From assembly GCF_010731295.1 (NCBI RefSeq), contig NZ_AP022579.1, forward strand, positions 1,798,001-1,862,000: a DNA stretch of 64,000 nucleotides, given 5' to 3'. The notes beneath the pieces are model-generated. The model did not search any database, was not told the DNA's origin, and was given only the letters and a program-made list of their open reading frames with translations. Position 1 is the stretch's first letter; each line of letters begins with the position of its first letter. Positions 53,849 through 64,000 of the stretch are shown here, piece by piece. The DNA comes from Mycolicibacterium boenickei (lineage in GTDB: Bacteria; Actinomycetota; Actinomycetes; Mycobacteriales; Mycobacteriaceae). Both the position numbers and the translations under genes were made by a program.

Positions 53849-55675
53849 ATGGGTAGTGACACGCTTGCGGCTCCAACACAGGGAGCGCCCCGGCTCGATC
53901 GCGATGTGATCAGCCGCTTCGCCACATGTTGTCGTGCGCTGGGCTTGACGGTGAACGACCGGCAACGGCCGGCCGATGCCGACGCGGCCCGGACCGGCTT
54001 TGCTGGTCTGACACGTATCGCGCATGACCACTGTGACGCCTGGACGGGCCTGGCCGCCGCAGGCGACGTGTCCGGACCGGTCATCGACGCGGTGTGGCGG
54101 ACCCGGGGCAGCGCCGGTCTGCTGCAGCGCGAGATCGACCTGGCGGCCGGCGACCTCGGGTTCACCTACGACAGCGGCCTGTACCTGCAGTTCCGGGCTG
54201 CTGACGTGGACGACTTCCAGCTCGCCTACGCCGCGCGGCGTTATGCCTCGGGTGCGCGTGCCGAGGCTGACGCGCTGGTGGCCGAACTGCTGGCCCGTCG
54301 TCCCGGGTGGCTCAACGCCACCTGGCTGCGGGTCACGTTCAACCACCACGCCGAACGCTGGGGCGACGTCGTGCGGCTGCTGACCCCGGTGGTCACCAAC
54401 CCGTCGCTCGACGAGGTCACCGCGCACGCCGCACGCACCACCCTGGGCATCGCGCTGGCACGCCTCGGCATGCTGGCACCCGCGCTGTCCTACCTGGAGG
54501 ACCCGTCCGGTCCGATCGCGGTAGCGGCGCTCGACGGCGCACTGGCCAAGGCGCTGACCCTGCGCGCGCAGGGCGAGGACGAGGACGCAGGCGAAGTACT
54601 GCAGGACCTCTTCGCCGCGCACCCGGAGAACAAGCAGGTTGAAGAAGCCCTGCTGGATACATCTTTCGGGCTGCTGATCACCAACGCGGCACGCATCGAC
54701 GCCCGCACCGATCCCTGGGACCCCGAGACCGAACCGTCGGAGTCGGACTTCGTCGATCCGGGAGCCAAGGAACGCAAGGCGCATCTGCTCGTCGAGGCCG
54801 AAGCCGAGTTGGCCGAGTTCATCGGCCTGGAAGAAGTGAAGTTCCAGGTGGCCCGGCTCAAGAGCTCGGTGGCCATGTCGATCCGCCGCCAGGAACGCGG
54901 GCTGGCCGTGGCCCAGCGCACCAACCACCTGGTGTTCGCAGGCCCTCCCGGCACGGGTAAGACCACCATCGCCCGCGTCGTCGCCAAGATCTATTGCGGC
55001 CTTGGCCTTCTCAAGAAGGAGACGGTCCGCGAGGTGCACCGTGCCGACCTGATCGGCCAGCACATCGGTGAAACCGAGGCGAAGACCAACGCCATCATCG
55101 ACAGCGCGCTGGACGGTGTGCTGTTCCTCGACGAGGCCTACGCACTGGTGTCCACCGGCGCCAAGAACGACTTCGGTCTGGTCGCCATCGACACGCTGCT
55201 GGCCCGCATGGAGAATGACCGCGACCGGCTCGTGGTGATCGTCGCGGGCTACCGCAAGGACCTCGACATGTTCCTGGACACCAACGAGGGTCTGCGATCC
55301 CGATTCACGCGCAGCATCGACTTCCCGTCGTACTCGTCGTCCGAACTCGTCGAGATCGCCGAGCGGATGGCCGAGAAGCGCGACAGCACCTTCGAGAAGG
55401 CCGCCCATGACGAGATGGAGAAGTTGTTCGGCCATCTGGCGGAGGCCACCATGCCCGACGCCGCAGGCGTGCAGCGGCGCAGCCTCGACATCGCCGGTAA
55501 CGGCCGCTTCGTCCGCAACCTGGTGGAGCGTTCCGAGGAGGAGCGTGAGTACCGCCTCGATCATTCCGACCAGGACGACTTCACCGACGAGGAGATGATG
55601 ACGATCACTGCCGGTGACGTGAACAATTCGGCTGCCCCGCTGCTGCGTGGCCTGGGCTTGTCGGTGCCGGCATGA
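53849..55675 (+). CDS. eccA3: ESX-3 AAA+ ATPase EccA3
   Basis: A 608-residue cytoplasmic ATPase of type VII secretion. N-terminal helical-repeat domain to about residue 300; AAA+ part with Walker A GPPGTGKTT at 365-373, Walker B VLFLDEAYAL around D428-E429, and a sensor/arginine region in EGLRSRFTRSIDF. It is thought to release PE/PPE substrates from EspG chaperones. First gene of the operon. The stop overlaps the eccB3 start (ATGA). Confidence 0.95.
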   Translation: MGSDTLAAPTQGAPRLDRDVISRFATCCRALGLTVNDRQRPADADAARTGFAGLTRIAHDHCDAWTGLAAAGDVSGPVIDAVWRTRGSAGLLQREIDLAAGDLGFTYDSGLYLQFRAADVDDFQLAYAARRYASGARAEADALVAELLARRPGWLNATWLRVTFNHHAERWGDVVRLLTPVVTNPSLDEVTAHAARTTLGIALARLGMLAPALSYLEDPSGPIAVAALDGALAKALTLRAQGEDEDAGEVLQDLFAAHPENKQVEEALLDTSFGLLITNAARIDARTDPWDPETEPSESDFVDPGAKERKAHLLVEAEAELAEFIGLEEVKFQVARLKSSVAMSIRRQERGLAVAQRTNHLVFAGPPGTGKTTIARVVAKIYCGLGLLKKETVREVHRADLIGQHIGETEAKTNAIIDSALDGVLFLDEAYALVSTGAKNDFGLVAIDTLLARMENDRDRLVVIVAGYRKDLDMFLDTNEGLRSRFTRSIDFPSYSSSELVEIAERMAEKRDSTFEKAAHDEMEKLFGHLAEATMPDAAGVQRRSLDIAGNGRFVRNLVERSEEEREYRLDHSDQDDFTDEEMMTITAGDVNNSAAPLLRGLGLSVPA

Positions 55676-57264
55676 CCGCGCCGGGATCTTCTTCCGACGA
55701 GCGCTTGCGCGAGGAGAGGATGTACTCAGAGCGGCGGTCTTTCAGCTCCCGTACGCCGAACAACGAGAACCCCGACGGTGTGCAGTACCGCCGCGGCTTC
55801 GTCACCCGCCACCAGGTCACCGGCTGGCGGTTTGTCATGCGCCGCATCGCTTCTGGCGTCGCACTGCACGACACCCGCATGCTGGTGGACCCGCTGCGCA
55901 CGCAGAGCCGCGCGGTGATGACCGGTGCGCTGATCCTGGTAACCGGCCTGATCGGGTGCTTCATCTTCTCGCTGGTCCGGCCCGGCGGAGCGGCCGGAAA
56001 CGACGCGGTGCTCGCCGATCGGTCGACCGCGGCCCTGTACGTGCGGGTCGGGGAGCAGCTGCATCCGGTGCTCAACCTGACCTCGGCACGGTTGATCACC
56101 GGCAAGGCGGACAACCCGACCACCGTCAAGACCAGCGAGATCGACAAGTTCCCCCGCGGCAACCTGCTGGGCATCCCGGGAGCGCCGGAGCGGATGGTGC
56201 AGAGCACCCGCGCCGACGCGGATTGGACTGTCTGCGACAGCAATTCGGGTGCCTCCGCCGGCGTGACCGTGATCGCGGGAACGCTCGGTTCCGGTGAGGA
56301 GCGGGCCGTGCCGTTCACCGCGGACCAGGCGGTGCTCGTACACCACAGCGGCGGCCCCACCCCGGGTGACTGGCTGCTGTGGGACGGCAAGCGCAGCTCG
56401 ATCGACGTGAACAACCGTGCGGTCACCGATGCGCTCGGTTTCGGCGCCGACATCCCCGCCCCGCGGCCGATCGCGGCGGGCCTGTTCAACGCGATCCCCG
56501 AGGCGCCCGCACTGAGCGCGCCTGCGATCGCCGGCGCGGGTGCACCGGCGCAGTTCGAGCTGTCGACCCCGGCGCCGGTGGGTGCGGTGGTCTCGGCCGC
56601 CGAGGCTGACAACACCGTGCGCTACTACGCGGTGCACTCCGACGGTCTGCAGCCGATCTCCCCGGTGCTCGCCTCGATCATGCGCAACACCGATTCCTTT
56701 GGGCTGCAACAGCCGCCGCGGCTCGGAGTCGATGAGATCGCGCGTACCCCGGTGGCCCGCGGCATCGACACCGGTGCCTACCCGGACCAGCCGCTCAAGC
56801 TGGTGTCCGCTTCGGCGGCCCCGGTGACCTGTGCCCAGTGGAGCAAGCCGGCCGGCGCGACCGAGAGCCGCCTGAGCCTGTTGTCCGGTGCGGCTCTGCC
56901 CGTGCCTGCCGGTCAGCGCACCGTCGACCTGGTCGGCGCGGGCGCCAACGGCGCCGCCAGCCGCGTCGCATTGGCGCCAGGAACCGGGTACCTGGTGCAG
57001 ACCGTGGGCGCCGAGCCCGGATCGCCGACCGCAGGCTCACAGTTCTGGGTCAGCGACACCGGTGTGCGCTACGGCATCGAGACCAGCGGTGACAACGACA
57101 AAACCCTTGCCGCGCTTGGTCTCACCTCGCCCGCCCTGCCCATTCCGTGGTCGATCCTGACGCAGTTCGCTGCCGGCCCGACCCTGTCCCGTGGCGACGC
57201 CCTGACCGCACACGATGCGTTGTCGTCGAACGCCAATGCTGTGGCGCTGGAGGCCGTCCGATGA
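55672..57264 (+). CDS. eccB3: ESX-3 core protein EccB3
   Basis: A 530-residue membrane-anchored core component. A cytoplasmic start ([17 protein letters not shown]) is followed by one membrane helix at about residues 82-102 ([20 protein letters not shown]) and a large periplasmic domain with [20 protein letters not shown]. The ATG at 55672 gives an ATGA junction with eccA3; an ATG at 55720 (MYSERRS), just after a GAGGAGAG, could also be the start. A near copy of the sequence before it occurs before eccC3. Confidence 0.94.
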   Translation: MTAPGSSSDERLREERMYSERRSFSSRTPNNENPDGVQYRRGFVTRHQVTGWRFVMRRIASGVALHDTRMLVDPLRTQSRAVMTGALILVTGLIGCFIFSLVRPGGAAGNDAVLADRSTAALYVRVGEQLHPVLNLTSARLITGKADNPTTVKTSEIDKFPRGNLLGIPGAPERMVQSTRADADWTVCDSNSGASAGVTVIAGTLGSGEERAVPFTADQAVLVHHSGGPTPGDWLLWDGKRSSIDVNNRAVTDALGFGADIPAPRPIAAGLFNAIPEAPALSAPAIAGAGAPAQFELSTPAPVGAVVSAAEADNTVRYYAVHSDGLQPISPVLASIMRNTDSFGLQQPPRLGVDEIARTPVARGIDTGAYPDQPLKLVSASAAPVTCAQWSKPAGATESRLSLLSGAALPVPAGQRTVDLVGAGANGAASRVALAPGTGYLVQTVGAEPGSPTAGSQFWVSDTGVRYGIETSGDNDKTLAALGLTSPALPIPWSILTQFAAGPTLSRGDALTAHDALSSNANAVALEAVR

Positions 57265-57292
57265 GCGCTTGCGCGAAGAAGAGAGAACAACG

Positions 57293-60200
57293 ATGAGCCG
57301 GCTGATTTTCGAGCACCAGCGCAGGCTGGCTCCGCCGACCACCCGCAAGGGCACCATCACCATCGAACCGCCGCCGCAGTTGCCGCGGGTCGTTCCGCCG
57401 TCGCTGCTGCGCCGGGTGCTGCCGTTCCTGATCGTCATCCTGATCGTGGGCATGATTGTGGCGTTGGTGGCCACCGGTATGCGGATGATCTCTCCGACGA
57501 CGCTGTTCTTCCCGTTCGTGCTGCTGCTGGCCGCGACCGCGCTCTACCGCGGCTCGGACAACAAGATGCGCACCGAGGAGGTCGACGCCGAGCGCGCCGA
57601 CTACCTGCGTTACCTGTCGGTGGTCCGCGACAACGTTCGTGCCCACGCCGGCGAGCAGCGCGCGGCGCTGGAGTGGTCCCACCCCGAGCCCGAGGCCCTG
57701 GCCGTCATCCCGGGCACCCGCCGGCAGTGGGAACGCGACCCGCGCGACCGTGACTTCCTGGTGCTGCGCGCCGGGCTGCACGACGTGCCGCTTGATGCCG
57801 CGCTGAAGGTCAAGGACACCGCCGACGAGATCGACCTGGAACCGGTGTCGCACAGCACCCTTCGCGGTCTGCTCGACGTGCAGCGCACCGTGCGCGACGC
57901 CCCGACCGGCATCGACGTCACCAAGCTGGCCCGGATCACCGTGATCGGTGAGGCCGAAGAAGTCCGTGCCGCCATGCGGGCCTGGATCGCCCAGGCCGTC
58001 ACCTGGCACGACCCGACCATGCTCGGGGTGGCACTGGCCTCGCCCGATGTCGACGCGGATACCTGGTCGTGGCTGAAATGGCTGCCGCACGTGGATATTC
58101 CGTCGCAGGCCGACGGTGTCGGCCCGGCCCGGTACCTGACCACCGGGGTGACGGAGCTTCGCGGACAACTCGATTCGGCGCTGGCCGGACGGCCGGCATT
58201 CCCGGCGGCGGCCGACCAGGCGCTGAAGCACCTGCTGGTCGTGCTCGACGATCCGGATGCCGACCCCGACGACATCGCGCGCAAGCCCGGCCTCACCGGG
58301 GTGACCGTGATCCACCGCAGCGAGACGCTGCCCAACCGCGAGCAGTACCCCGATCCCGAGCGGCCCATCCTGCGGGTGGTCGAGGGTCGGATCGAGCGGT
58401 GGCAGAGCCACGGATGGCAGCCCTACGTCGACAAGGCCGACGCGATGTCGGCCGCCGCGGCCGCCCACATCGCGCGCCGGTTGTCGCGTTGGGACTCCAA
58501 CCCGGGCTACGTGCGGTCCACCGCCACCGGCGGCGCCACCTTCACAACGCTGCTGGACATCCCTGATGCCTCGGCGCTGGACGTTGCCGACCTGTGGGCA
58601 CCGCGGAACCGCGACGACGAGCTTCGCGTGCCGATCGGCGTCACCGCCACCGGTGAGCCGCTGTACTTCGACCTCAAGGACGAGGCCGAGGGTGGCATGG
58701 GCCCGCACGGCCTGATGATCGGTATGACCGGCTCGGGCAAGTCCCAGACCCTGATGTCGATCCTGTTGTCGCTGTTGACCACTCACTCCGCCGAGCGGCT
58801 CATCGTGATCTACGCCGACTTCAAGGGTGAGGCGGGAGCCGACATCTTCCGCAACTTCCCTCAGGTGGTCGCGGTCATCTCGAACATGGCCGAGAAGCGA
58901 TCACTGGCCGATCGGTTCGCCGACACCCTGCGCGGTGAGGTGGCCCGCCGCGAGCAGATGCTCAAGGAGGCCGGCCGCCGGGTCCAGGGCAGTGCCTTCA
59001 ACTCGGTCACCGAGTACGAGGCAGCCATCGCCGCCGGACATGATTTACCCCCGATGCCGACGCTGTTCGTGGTCGCCGACGAGTTCACCTTGATGCTCGC
59101 CGAGCATCCCGAGTACGCGGATCTCTTCGATTACGTTGCGCGCAAGGGTCGCTCGTTCCGGATCCACATCCTGTTCGCATCGCAGACGCTGGACGTGGGC
59201 CGGATCAAGGACATCGACAAGAACACGTCGTACCGGATCGGCCTGAAGGTGTCCAGCCCCAGCATCTCCCGTCAGATCATCGGGGTCGAGGACGCGTACC
59301 ACATCGAATCGGGACGCGAGCACAAGGGCGAGGGCTTCTTGGTGCCTGCGCCCGGTGCGGTGCCCATCAAGTTCCGCAGTACCTACGTCGACGGCATCTA
59401 CGACCCGCCGCGGGCCGAGAAGTCGATCGTGGTGCGGGCTCTGCCGCAGCCGCAGCTGTTCACGGCCTCGCGGGTCGAGCCCGAGCCCGACACGGTCATC
59501 GTCACCAATGAGCCGGAAATCGACGTGGCGCCGCCGCGCAAGCTGATCGCCACCATCGGTGACCAGCTGGCCAGCTACGGCCCGCAGGCACCCAAGCTCT
59601 GGCTGCCGCCGCTCGACGACGCGATCGCGCTCGACGACGTGCTCGCGCACACCGACATCGAGCCGGGCCAATTGCGTTGGCCGCTGGGTGAAATCGACAA
59701 GCCGTTCGAGATGCGTCGGGACGCGCTGGTGTACGACGCGAACTCGTCGGCAGCCAACGTGCTGATCCACGGCGGTCCGCGCTCGGGCAAGTCGACCGCG
59801 CTGCAGACGTTCGTGTTGTCCGCCGCCGCGCTGCACTCGCCGAGCGAAGTGAGCTTCTACTGCCTCGATTACGGCGGCGGACAGCTCGCCGGTCTGGCGG
59901 ACCTGGCCCACGTCGGCAGCGTGGCCACCCCGCTGGAACCCGAGCGCATCCGCCGGACCTTCGGTGAGCTCGAGCAGCTGCTGCAGGCCCGTCAGCGCCA
60001 AGGTGCCGTCAGCCGGGTGGGCAGCTATTCCGATGGATACGGCGAAGTCTTCTTGGTCATCGACAACCTCTACGCCTTCAGCCGGGACAACACCGACACG
60101 TTCAACACCCGTAACCCGTTGCTGGCCAAGGTGACCGAGCTGGCCAACACCGGGCTGGCCTACGGCATCCACGTCATCATCACCACGCCGAACTGGCTGG

Positions 60201-61261
60201 AGGTGCCGCTGGCGATGCGTGACGGCCTGGGCCTGCGTCTGGAGCTCAAGCTGCACGACAGCCACGACAGCATCGTGCGCGTGGTGGGTGCGCTGCGGCG
60301 CCCGGCCGAGTCGGTGCCTGCCGATCAGCCGGGTCGCGGCCTGACCATGGCCGCCGAGCACTTCCTGTTCGCCGAGCCGCAGTTGAGCGACATCGCCGTC
60401 ATCAACGCCCGGTTCCCGGGACAGAGCGCGCCGCCGGTGCGCTTGCTGCCCACCGCGCTGGCTCCGGCCGCGCTGGCGCCGCTGTACCCGGCGCCCGAGC
60501 AGGTGGTCATCGGACAGCGCGAGGAGGACCTGGCGCCGGTCGTGGTCGACTTCAAGACGAACCCGCTGCTCGCGGTGTTCGGCGACACCCGGTCGGGCAA
60601 GACGACGCTGCTGCGGCACATCATCCGGACCATCCGCGAGAACTCGCGGCCGGACGAGGTGGCCTTCACCGTCATCGACCGACGGCTGCACCTGGTGGAG
60701 GAGCCGTTGTTCCCGGACAACGAGTACACCGCCAACATCGACCGCGTGCTTCCGGCGATGCTGGGCCTGTCGGCCCTCATCGAGAAGCGCCGTCCGCCTG
60801 CCGGTTTGAGCCCGCAGGAGCTCAGCGCCTGGAATCAGCGGACCGGGACGGATGGCCACATCCACTACCTGATCATCGACGACGTGGACCAGATCCCCGA
60901 CGGTCCCGCCATCAGCGGGCCCTTCGCGGGGCAGCGCCCGTGGACCAACATCGTGAACCTGTTGGCCGAGGCGACCGACCTCGGCCTGCGCGTCATCGTG
61001 ACCGCCCGCGCCACCGGGTCGGCACACGCCGTGATGACCGCGCCGCTGCTGCGTCGTCTCAATGATCTGCAAGCCACCACCCTGATGCTGTCGGGCAATC
61101 CCGCCGACAGCGGCAAGCTCCGCGGGCACCGGTTCGCCCGGTTCCCCGCGGGACGCGGCATGTTGCTCGGCGACGGCGACGCGCCCGAGTTCGTCCAGCT
61201 CGTCAACCCACTCATCGATGACACGGCACTGTCCGTGAACAACGGGAGAAAGGAATTCTGA
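57293..61261 (+). CDS. eccC3: ESX-3 FtsK/SpoIIIE ATPase EccC3
   Basis: A 1322-residue motor of the secretion channel. Two membrane helices at about 42-60 and 68-84, a DUF-type stalk, then three FtsK-like ATPase domains with Walker A sites GMTGSGKSQ (residue 477), GGPRSGKST (827) and GDTRSGKTT (1097). All three are intact. The ATG at 57293 follows a GAGAG. Its stop overlaps the PE5 start by one base. Confidence 0.95.
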   Translation: MSRLIFEHQRRLAPPTTRKGTITIEPPPQLPRVVPPSLLRRVLPFLIVILIVGMIVALVATGMRMISPTTLFFPFVLLLAATALYRGSDNKMRTEEVDAERADYLRYLSVVRDNVRAHAGEQRAALEWSHPEPEALAVIPGTRRQWERDPRDRDFLVLRAGLHDVPLDAALKVKDTADEIDLEPVSHSTLRGLLDVQRTVRDAPTGIDVTKLARITVIGEAEEVRAAMRAWIAQAVTWHDPTMLGVALASPDVDADTWSWLKWLPHVDIPSQADGVGPARYLTTGVTELRGQLDSALAGRPAFPAAADQALKHLLVVLDDPDADPDDIARKPGLTGVTVIHRSETLPNREQYPDPERPILRVVEGRIERWQSHGWQPYVDKADAMSAAAAAHIARRLSRWDSNPGYVRSTATGGATFTTLLDIPDASALDVADLWAPRNRDDELRVPIGVTATGEPLYFDLKDEAEGGMGPHGLMIGMTGSGKSQTLMSILLSLLTTHSAERLIVIYADFKGEAGADIFRNFPQVVAVISNMAEKRSLADRFADTLRGEVARREQMLKEAGRRVQGSAFNSVTEYEAAIAAGHDLPPMPTLFVVADEFTLMLAEHPEYADLFDYVARKGRSFRIHILFASQTLDVGRIKDIDKNTSYRIGLKVSSPSISRQIIGVEDAYHIESGREHKGEGFLVPAPGAVPIKFRSTYVDGIYDPPRAEKSIVVRALPQPQLFTASRVEPEPDTVIVTNEPEIDVAPPRKLIATIGDQLASYGPQAPKLWLPPLDDAIALDDVLAHTDIEPGQLRWPLGEIDKPFEMRRDALVYDANSSAANVLIHGGPRSGKSTALQTFVLSAAALHSPSEVSFYCLDYGGGQLAGLADLAHVGSVATPLEPERIRRTFGELEQLLQARQRQGAVSRVGSYSDGYGEVFLVIDNLYAFSRDNTDTFNTRNPLLAKVTELANTGLAYGIHVIITTPNWLEVPLAMRDGLGLRLELKLHDSHDSIVRVVGALRRPAESVPADQPGRGLTMAAEHFLFAEPQLSDIAVINARFPGQSAPPVRLLPTALAPAALAPLYPAPEQVVIGQREEDLAPVVVDFKTNPLLAVFGDTRSGKTTLLRHIIRTIRENSRPDEVAFTVIDRRLHLVEEPLFPDNEYTANIDRVLPAMLGLSALIEKRRPPAGLSPQELSAWNQRTGTDGHIHYLIIDDVDQIPDGPAISGPFAGQRPWTNIVNLLAEATDLGLRVIVTARATGSAHAVMTAPLLRRLNDLQATTLMLSGNPADSGKLRGHRFARFPAGRGMLLGDGDAPEFVQLVNPLIDDTALSVNNGRKEF

Positions 61262-61572
61262 TGACATTGCGGGTAGTTCCGGAAGGATTGACCGCCGCGA
61301 GCGCGGCCGTCGAGGCGCTCACCGCGCGTCTGGCCGCCGCCCACGCGGCTGCCGCCCCCGTCGTCTCGGCGGTGATCCCACCTGCCGCCGACGCGGTGTC
61401 GCTGCAGACCGCGACCGGGTTCAGCGCGCACGGCGCCCAGCACTCGGCGCTGGCTGCCCAGGGCGTCGAGGAACTCGGCCGCTCGGGTGTCGGCGTCGGG
61501 GAGTCCGGTGCCAGCTACGTCACCGGTGACGCGATGGCAGCTGCGTCCTACCTGACTGCGCGCGGCCTCTGA
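61261..61572 (+). CDS. PE5: PE family protein PE5
   Basis: A 103-residue protein with only a PE domain, helical hairpin form. The secretion signal YxxxD is at residues 86-90 (YVTGD). It pairs with PPE4 and is exported by ESX-3; together they act in iron (mycobactin) use in M. tuberculosis, by published work. The ATG overlaps the eccC3 stop. Confidence 0.92.
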   Translation: MTLRVVPEGLTAASAAVEALTARLAAAHAAAAPVVSAVIPPAADAVSLQTATGFSAHGAQHSALAAQGVEELGRSGVGVGESGASYVTGDAMAAASYLTARGL

Positions 61573-61573
61573 C

Positions 61574-63136
61574 ATGACTGCCCCCATCTGGATGGCCCTA
61601 CCGCCCGAGGTGCACTCGACGCTGCTTTCCAGCGGCCCGGGCGCCGGGCCGTTGCTGGCCGCAGCGGGGGCCTGGCAGTCACTGAGCACCGAATACGCGT
61701 CGGCGGCAGCAGAACTCACCAGTGTGCTGGGTGGGGTGCAAGCCGGGTCGTGGGAGGGCCCGAGCTCGGAGCAGTACGTGGCGGCCCACGGGCCGTATCT
61801 GACGTGGTTGGCGCAGCAGAGTGCCAACAGCGCCGCGGTGGCGGTGCAACACGAGACCGCGGCCGCGGCCTACACCTCGGCGGTGGCCGCCATGCCGACG
61901 CTTCCCGAGCTGGCACTGAACCACGTTGTGCACGGCGTCCTGATCGCTACGAACTTCTTCGGCATCAACATGATTCCGATCGCGGTCAATGAGGCCGATT
62001 ACGTCCGGATGTGGATTCAGGCGGCCACCACCATGGCCACCTATCAGGCTGTCTCAGGCGCTGCGGTCATGGCGGCTCCGACCAGCGCGCCGTCACCGAT
62101 GTTGCTCAAACCCGGTGCGGGGGAGGCGGGTACCGCTTCGGCCAACGCGCAGCAGATGATGACGCAGGCTCAGGCGAGCGAATCCGGTTCGGCGATGGAG
62201 AATTCGAACATCATCTCCGACCTGCTCGAGCAGTACCTGCAGAACGTGCCGGGCGGGCAGGACATCATCGACTTCCTCAAAGATCCGCTCGGCAATCTGC
62301 AGAAGCTGCTCAACGACTTCATGACCGACCCGATCGGCGCGTGGGGTACCTGGGGGCCGTTGTTGTCAGCGGTCGCATACCAGGTGTTCACCAACCTGGT
62401 GGGCTGGCCGACCTGGGGCATGATCCTCGCGTCGCCGTTCCTGATCCCGGCACTGGCGGCGCTGGGGATCACCGGACTGGTGCTGCTGATCGACCACGTC
62501 ATGCAACCGCCCGCCGATCCGGCCCCGGCAGATGCACCCGTCGAGCCCGCGCCGCTGGCCGAACAACAACGGTCGTACCCCTTGGCGGGCCTACCCGCGC
62601 CCGGTGGCACCGCCGTGGGTGCCGGTGCGCCCGCAGCTGGTACCGCTACCGCGGCGGGTGCCCCGGCGGCACCGGCTCCGGCGGCCGCGGCGGCGTTCGC
62701 TCCGTATGCGGTGCTGGGCAGTGACCCCGACGAGGGTTTCAGCCCGACGGTGGGTGGCAAGTCCACTGCCTCGGCACCGGCTTCCGGAATCCCCGCGGCG
62801 GCTTCCGGGGTGGCGGCATCGTTGGCCGCGCGCCGCAAGCGTCGGCGCAAGCGGGGCGCGGCGCTCGAAGACCACGCTTACGCGGATGCCTACATGGACT
62901 ACGAGGCGCCCGATCCGGAACCGGCGCCGAAGCCGGAACCACGGGTGCGTGCCTCCGAAAGCGGTGCCGGGACCATGGGATTCACCGGCACCGAATCAAA
63001 ATCCGATGCGACCGCGGCCGGCCTGACCACCTTGGCCGGCGAGAGATTCGACGAGAGCCCTGTCTCGCCGATGCTGCCCGGTTCCTGGGACCCCGATGAG
63101 GCCCCGGGTGATCCGGAAGGGGGTTCCCGCAGCTGA
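61574..63136 (+). CDS. PPE4: PPE family protein PPE4
   Basis: A 520-residue PPE protein. The PPE motif is at residues 10-12 in ALPPEVHS, and the WxG-type turn is [11 protein letters not shown]. The domain ends near residue 180; after it come a glycine/alanine-rich region, an IxxF-like membrane-affine stretch ([32 protein letters not shown]) and a basic cluster RRKRRRKRG before an acidic proline-rich tail. It forms a pair with PE5. Confidence 0.92.
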   Translation: MTAPIWMALPPEVHSTLLSSGPGAGPLLAAAGAWQSLSTEYASAAAELTSVLGGVQAGSWEGPSSEQYVAAHGPYLTWLAQQSANSAAVAVQHETAAAAYTSAVAAMPTLPELALNHVVHGVLIATNFFGINMIPIAVNEADYVRMWIQAATTMATYQAVSGAAVMAAPTSAPSPMLLKPGAGEAGTASANAQQMMTQAQASESGSAMENSNIISDLLEQYLQNVPGGQDIIDFLKDPLGNLQKLLNDFMTDPIGAWGTWGPLLSAVAYQVFTNLVGWPTWGMILASPFLIPALAALGITGLVLLIDHVMQPPADPAPADAPVEPAPLAEQQRSYPLAGLPAPGGTAVGAGAPAAGTATAAGAPAAPAPAAAAAFAPYAVLGSDPDEGFSPTVGGKSTASAPASGIPAAASGVAASLAARRKRRRKRGAALEDHAYADAYMDYEAPDPEPAPKPEPRVRASESGAGTMGFTGTESKSDATAAGLTTLAGERFDESPVSPMLPGSWDPDEAPGDPEGGSRS

Positions 63137-63185
63137 CCAGACCGCTCGTGCATGACCATCCACCAACGATCCGAAAGGAAAAACC

Positions 63186-63479
63186 ATGAGTCTGTTGGAC
63201 GCTCACATCCCCCAGCTGATCGCCTCCGAGGCCGCCTTCGGCGCCAAGGCCGCGCTGATGCGCAGCACCATCGCCCAGGCCGAGCAGGCCGCGATGTCTT
63301 CGCAGGCCTACCACATGGGTGAGGCCTCGGCCGCGTTCCAGGCCGCCCACGCCCGGTTCGTCGAGGTGTCGGCCAAGGTCAACGCGCTGCTCGACATCGC
63401 GCAGCTCAACCTCGGTGACGCCGCGAGCACCTACGTCGCCCAGGACGCCGCCGCCGCCAGCACCTACACCTCGGTCTAG
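63186..63479 (+). CDS. esxG: ESX-3 substrate EsxG
   Basis: A 97-residue WXG100-family protein. The usual WxG is replaced by a histidine-methionine-glycine turn (AYHMGEAS), as is known for EsxG. C-terminal secretion motif YVAQD is present. It forms a heterodimer with EsxH. GAAAGGAA precedes the ATG. Confidence 0.95.
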   Translation: MSLLDAHIPQLIASEAAFGAKAALMRSTIAQAEQAAMSSQAYHMGEASAAFQAAHARFVEVSAKVNALLDIAQLNLGDAASTYVAQDAAAASTYTSV

Positions 63480-63508
63480 TCGAACAAGCAACGGATACAG
63501 GAGTTTTC

Positions 63509-63796
63509 ATGTCGCAGATCATGTACAACTACCCGGCCATGCTGGCTCACGCCGGGGAGATGAACACCTACTCGGGTGCGCTGCACGCCGTCGGCGCGGA
63601 CATCGCCGCCGAGCAGGCCGCGCTGAGCAGCGCCTGGCAGGGTGACACCGGTATGACCTACCAGGCCTGGCAGGCCCAGTGGAATCAGGCCATGGAAGAG
63701 CTGACCCGTGCCTACCGGGCGATGGCGTCCACCCACGAGATGAACACCATGTCGATGAGTGCGCGCGACGCTGCCGAAGGGGCCAAGTGGGGCTGA
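63509..63796 (+). CDS. esxH: ESX-3 substrate EsxH
   Basis: A 95-residue WXG100 protein with W43-Q-G in SSAWQGDTG. Of the zinc-site residues reported for the M. tuberculosis EsxG-EsxH dimer, H14, H76 and E77 are kept, while position 70 is arginine instead of histidine. The end lacks the extra glycine of the M. tuberculosis protein. It follows esxG by 29 bp. Confidence 0.95.
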   Translation: MSQIMYNYPAMLAHAGEMNTYSGALHAVGADIAAEQAALSSAWQGDTGMTYQAWQAQWNQAMEELTRAYRAMASTHEMNTMSMSARDAAEGAKWG

Positions 63797-63812
63797 TGCC
63801 GGTGGCTGCGCG

Positions 63813-64000
63813 TTGAGTGCCGGAGCCAACGCCGTCGAGCTGACCACCGACCAGGCCTGGTACCTCGCCGAGGTACTCGGCGCCGGAGCGTTCCCGTGGG
63901 TGCTGGCCATCACGCCGCCCTACAGCGATCCGGCGCAGCGGTTCGGTTTTGCCGCCGAGCAGACCGCTGAACTGACCCGGATGGGTGTGCTCGACGGCAG
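63813..64000 (+). CDS. espG3: ESX-3 chaperone EspG3, truncated by window end
   Basis: The first 62 codons of EspG3, the chaperone that binds PE5-PPE4. The frame from the TTG at 63813 reads [20 protein letters not shown] and then [17 protein letters not shown], matching EspG3 of other mycobacteria. The TTG is the only plausible start in this frame after esxH. The rest is outside the window. Confidence 0.85.
   Translation, partial: MSAGANAVELTTDQAWYLAEVLGAGAFPWVLAITPPYSDPAQRFGFAAEQTAELTRMGVLDG

Noticed and set aside
53765..55564. 599-codon minus-strand frame over eccA3
   Set aside because: Antisense shadow; eccA3 is complete on the plus strand with intact Walker motifs.
62580..62860. Alanine/proline-rich stretch in PPE4 as a DNA repeat array
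   Set aside because: It is coding low complexity; the DNA units are not regular repeats.
1..64000. tRNA, rRNA, CRISPR array, insertion sequence or prophage
   Set aside because: None recognised: no cloverleaf-like sequence, no spaced direct-repeat array, no transposase or integrase reading frame.

Overview
The window is high-GC actinobacterial chromosome. The ESX-3 type VII secretion genes at the right end, the MmpS/MmpL pair, PE and PPE genes, several fadD/fadE genes and TIGR00027 methyltransferases all point to a mycobacterium. Gene order from about 29.8 kb onward (PolD2-like polymerase, fadD2, fadE6, the Rv0272c to Rv0276 group, a methyltransferase, then ESX-3) matches, from memory, the M. 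tuberculosis Rv0269c to Rv0289 block with extra genes inserted. That layout and the many accessory metabolic genes suggest a rapid-growing Mycolicibacterium. No tRNA, rRNA, CRISPR array, insertion sequence or prophage was seen.

Layout. 0 to 5.5 kb: a purine permease cut by the left edge, a SigH-like ECF sigma factor and an mmpS-mmpL pair. 5.6 to 7.7 kb: a tightly overlapping four-gene alkylation-repair type operon on the minus strand (sigma factor, O6-alkylguanine methyltransferase, 2OG-Fe(II) oxygenase, small Ada-like metal-binding protein). 7.7 to 11.7 kb: a TetR gene divergent from a cytochrome P450, with two matching palindromes between them, then an acyl-CoA dehydrogenase and a thioesterase. 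11.7 to 15.6 kb: a PucR regulator divergent from gabT, followed by a decayed gabD. 16 to 21 kb: an acyl-CoA dehydrogenase, a MarR/NTF2-like/SDR group with two copies of one operator, and a class III CoA-transferase. 21 to 26 kb: two secreted proteins (one hemophore-like), an AraC regulator divergent from an arylsulfatase, and a STAS protein. 26.3 to 29.2 kb: a lactate-oxidation lutABC operon. 29.2 to 29.8 kb: an acetyltransferase gene frameshifted by a 23-bp tandem duplication.

29.8 to 34.4 kb: polD2-like polymerase, fadD2, an SDR and a methyltransferase. 35.4 to 40.4 kb: an uptake and hydrolysis module (formamidase, RidA, a fused ABC permease-ATPase, a binding lipoprotein) with a divergent FadR-type regulator and a consensus operator. 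40.4 to 46.1 kb: fadE6, a hydroxyacid dehydrogenase, a hydrolase, a TetR regulator and a glyoxalase-like protein. 46.2 to 53.7 kb: a methyltransferase, an XRE regulator, a metallo-beta-lactamase-fold hydrolase, a carboxylesterase, AraC and TetR regulators, an MpaB-like protein and a second methyltransferase. 53.8 kb to the end: eccA3-eccB3-eccC3-PE5-PPE4-esxG-esxH-espG3 (partial), preceded by two IdeR-like boxes, as expected for an iron-responsive operon.

The least ordinary items are the split Ada-like operon, the duplication-frameshifted acetyltransferase, the gabD remnant beside an intact gabT, and long intergenic hairpins that share outer sequence but have different, self-complementary inner arms.
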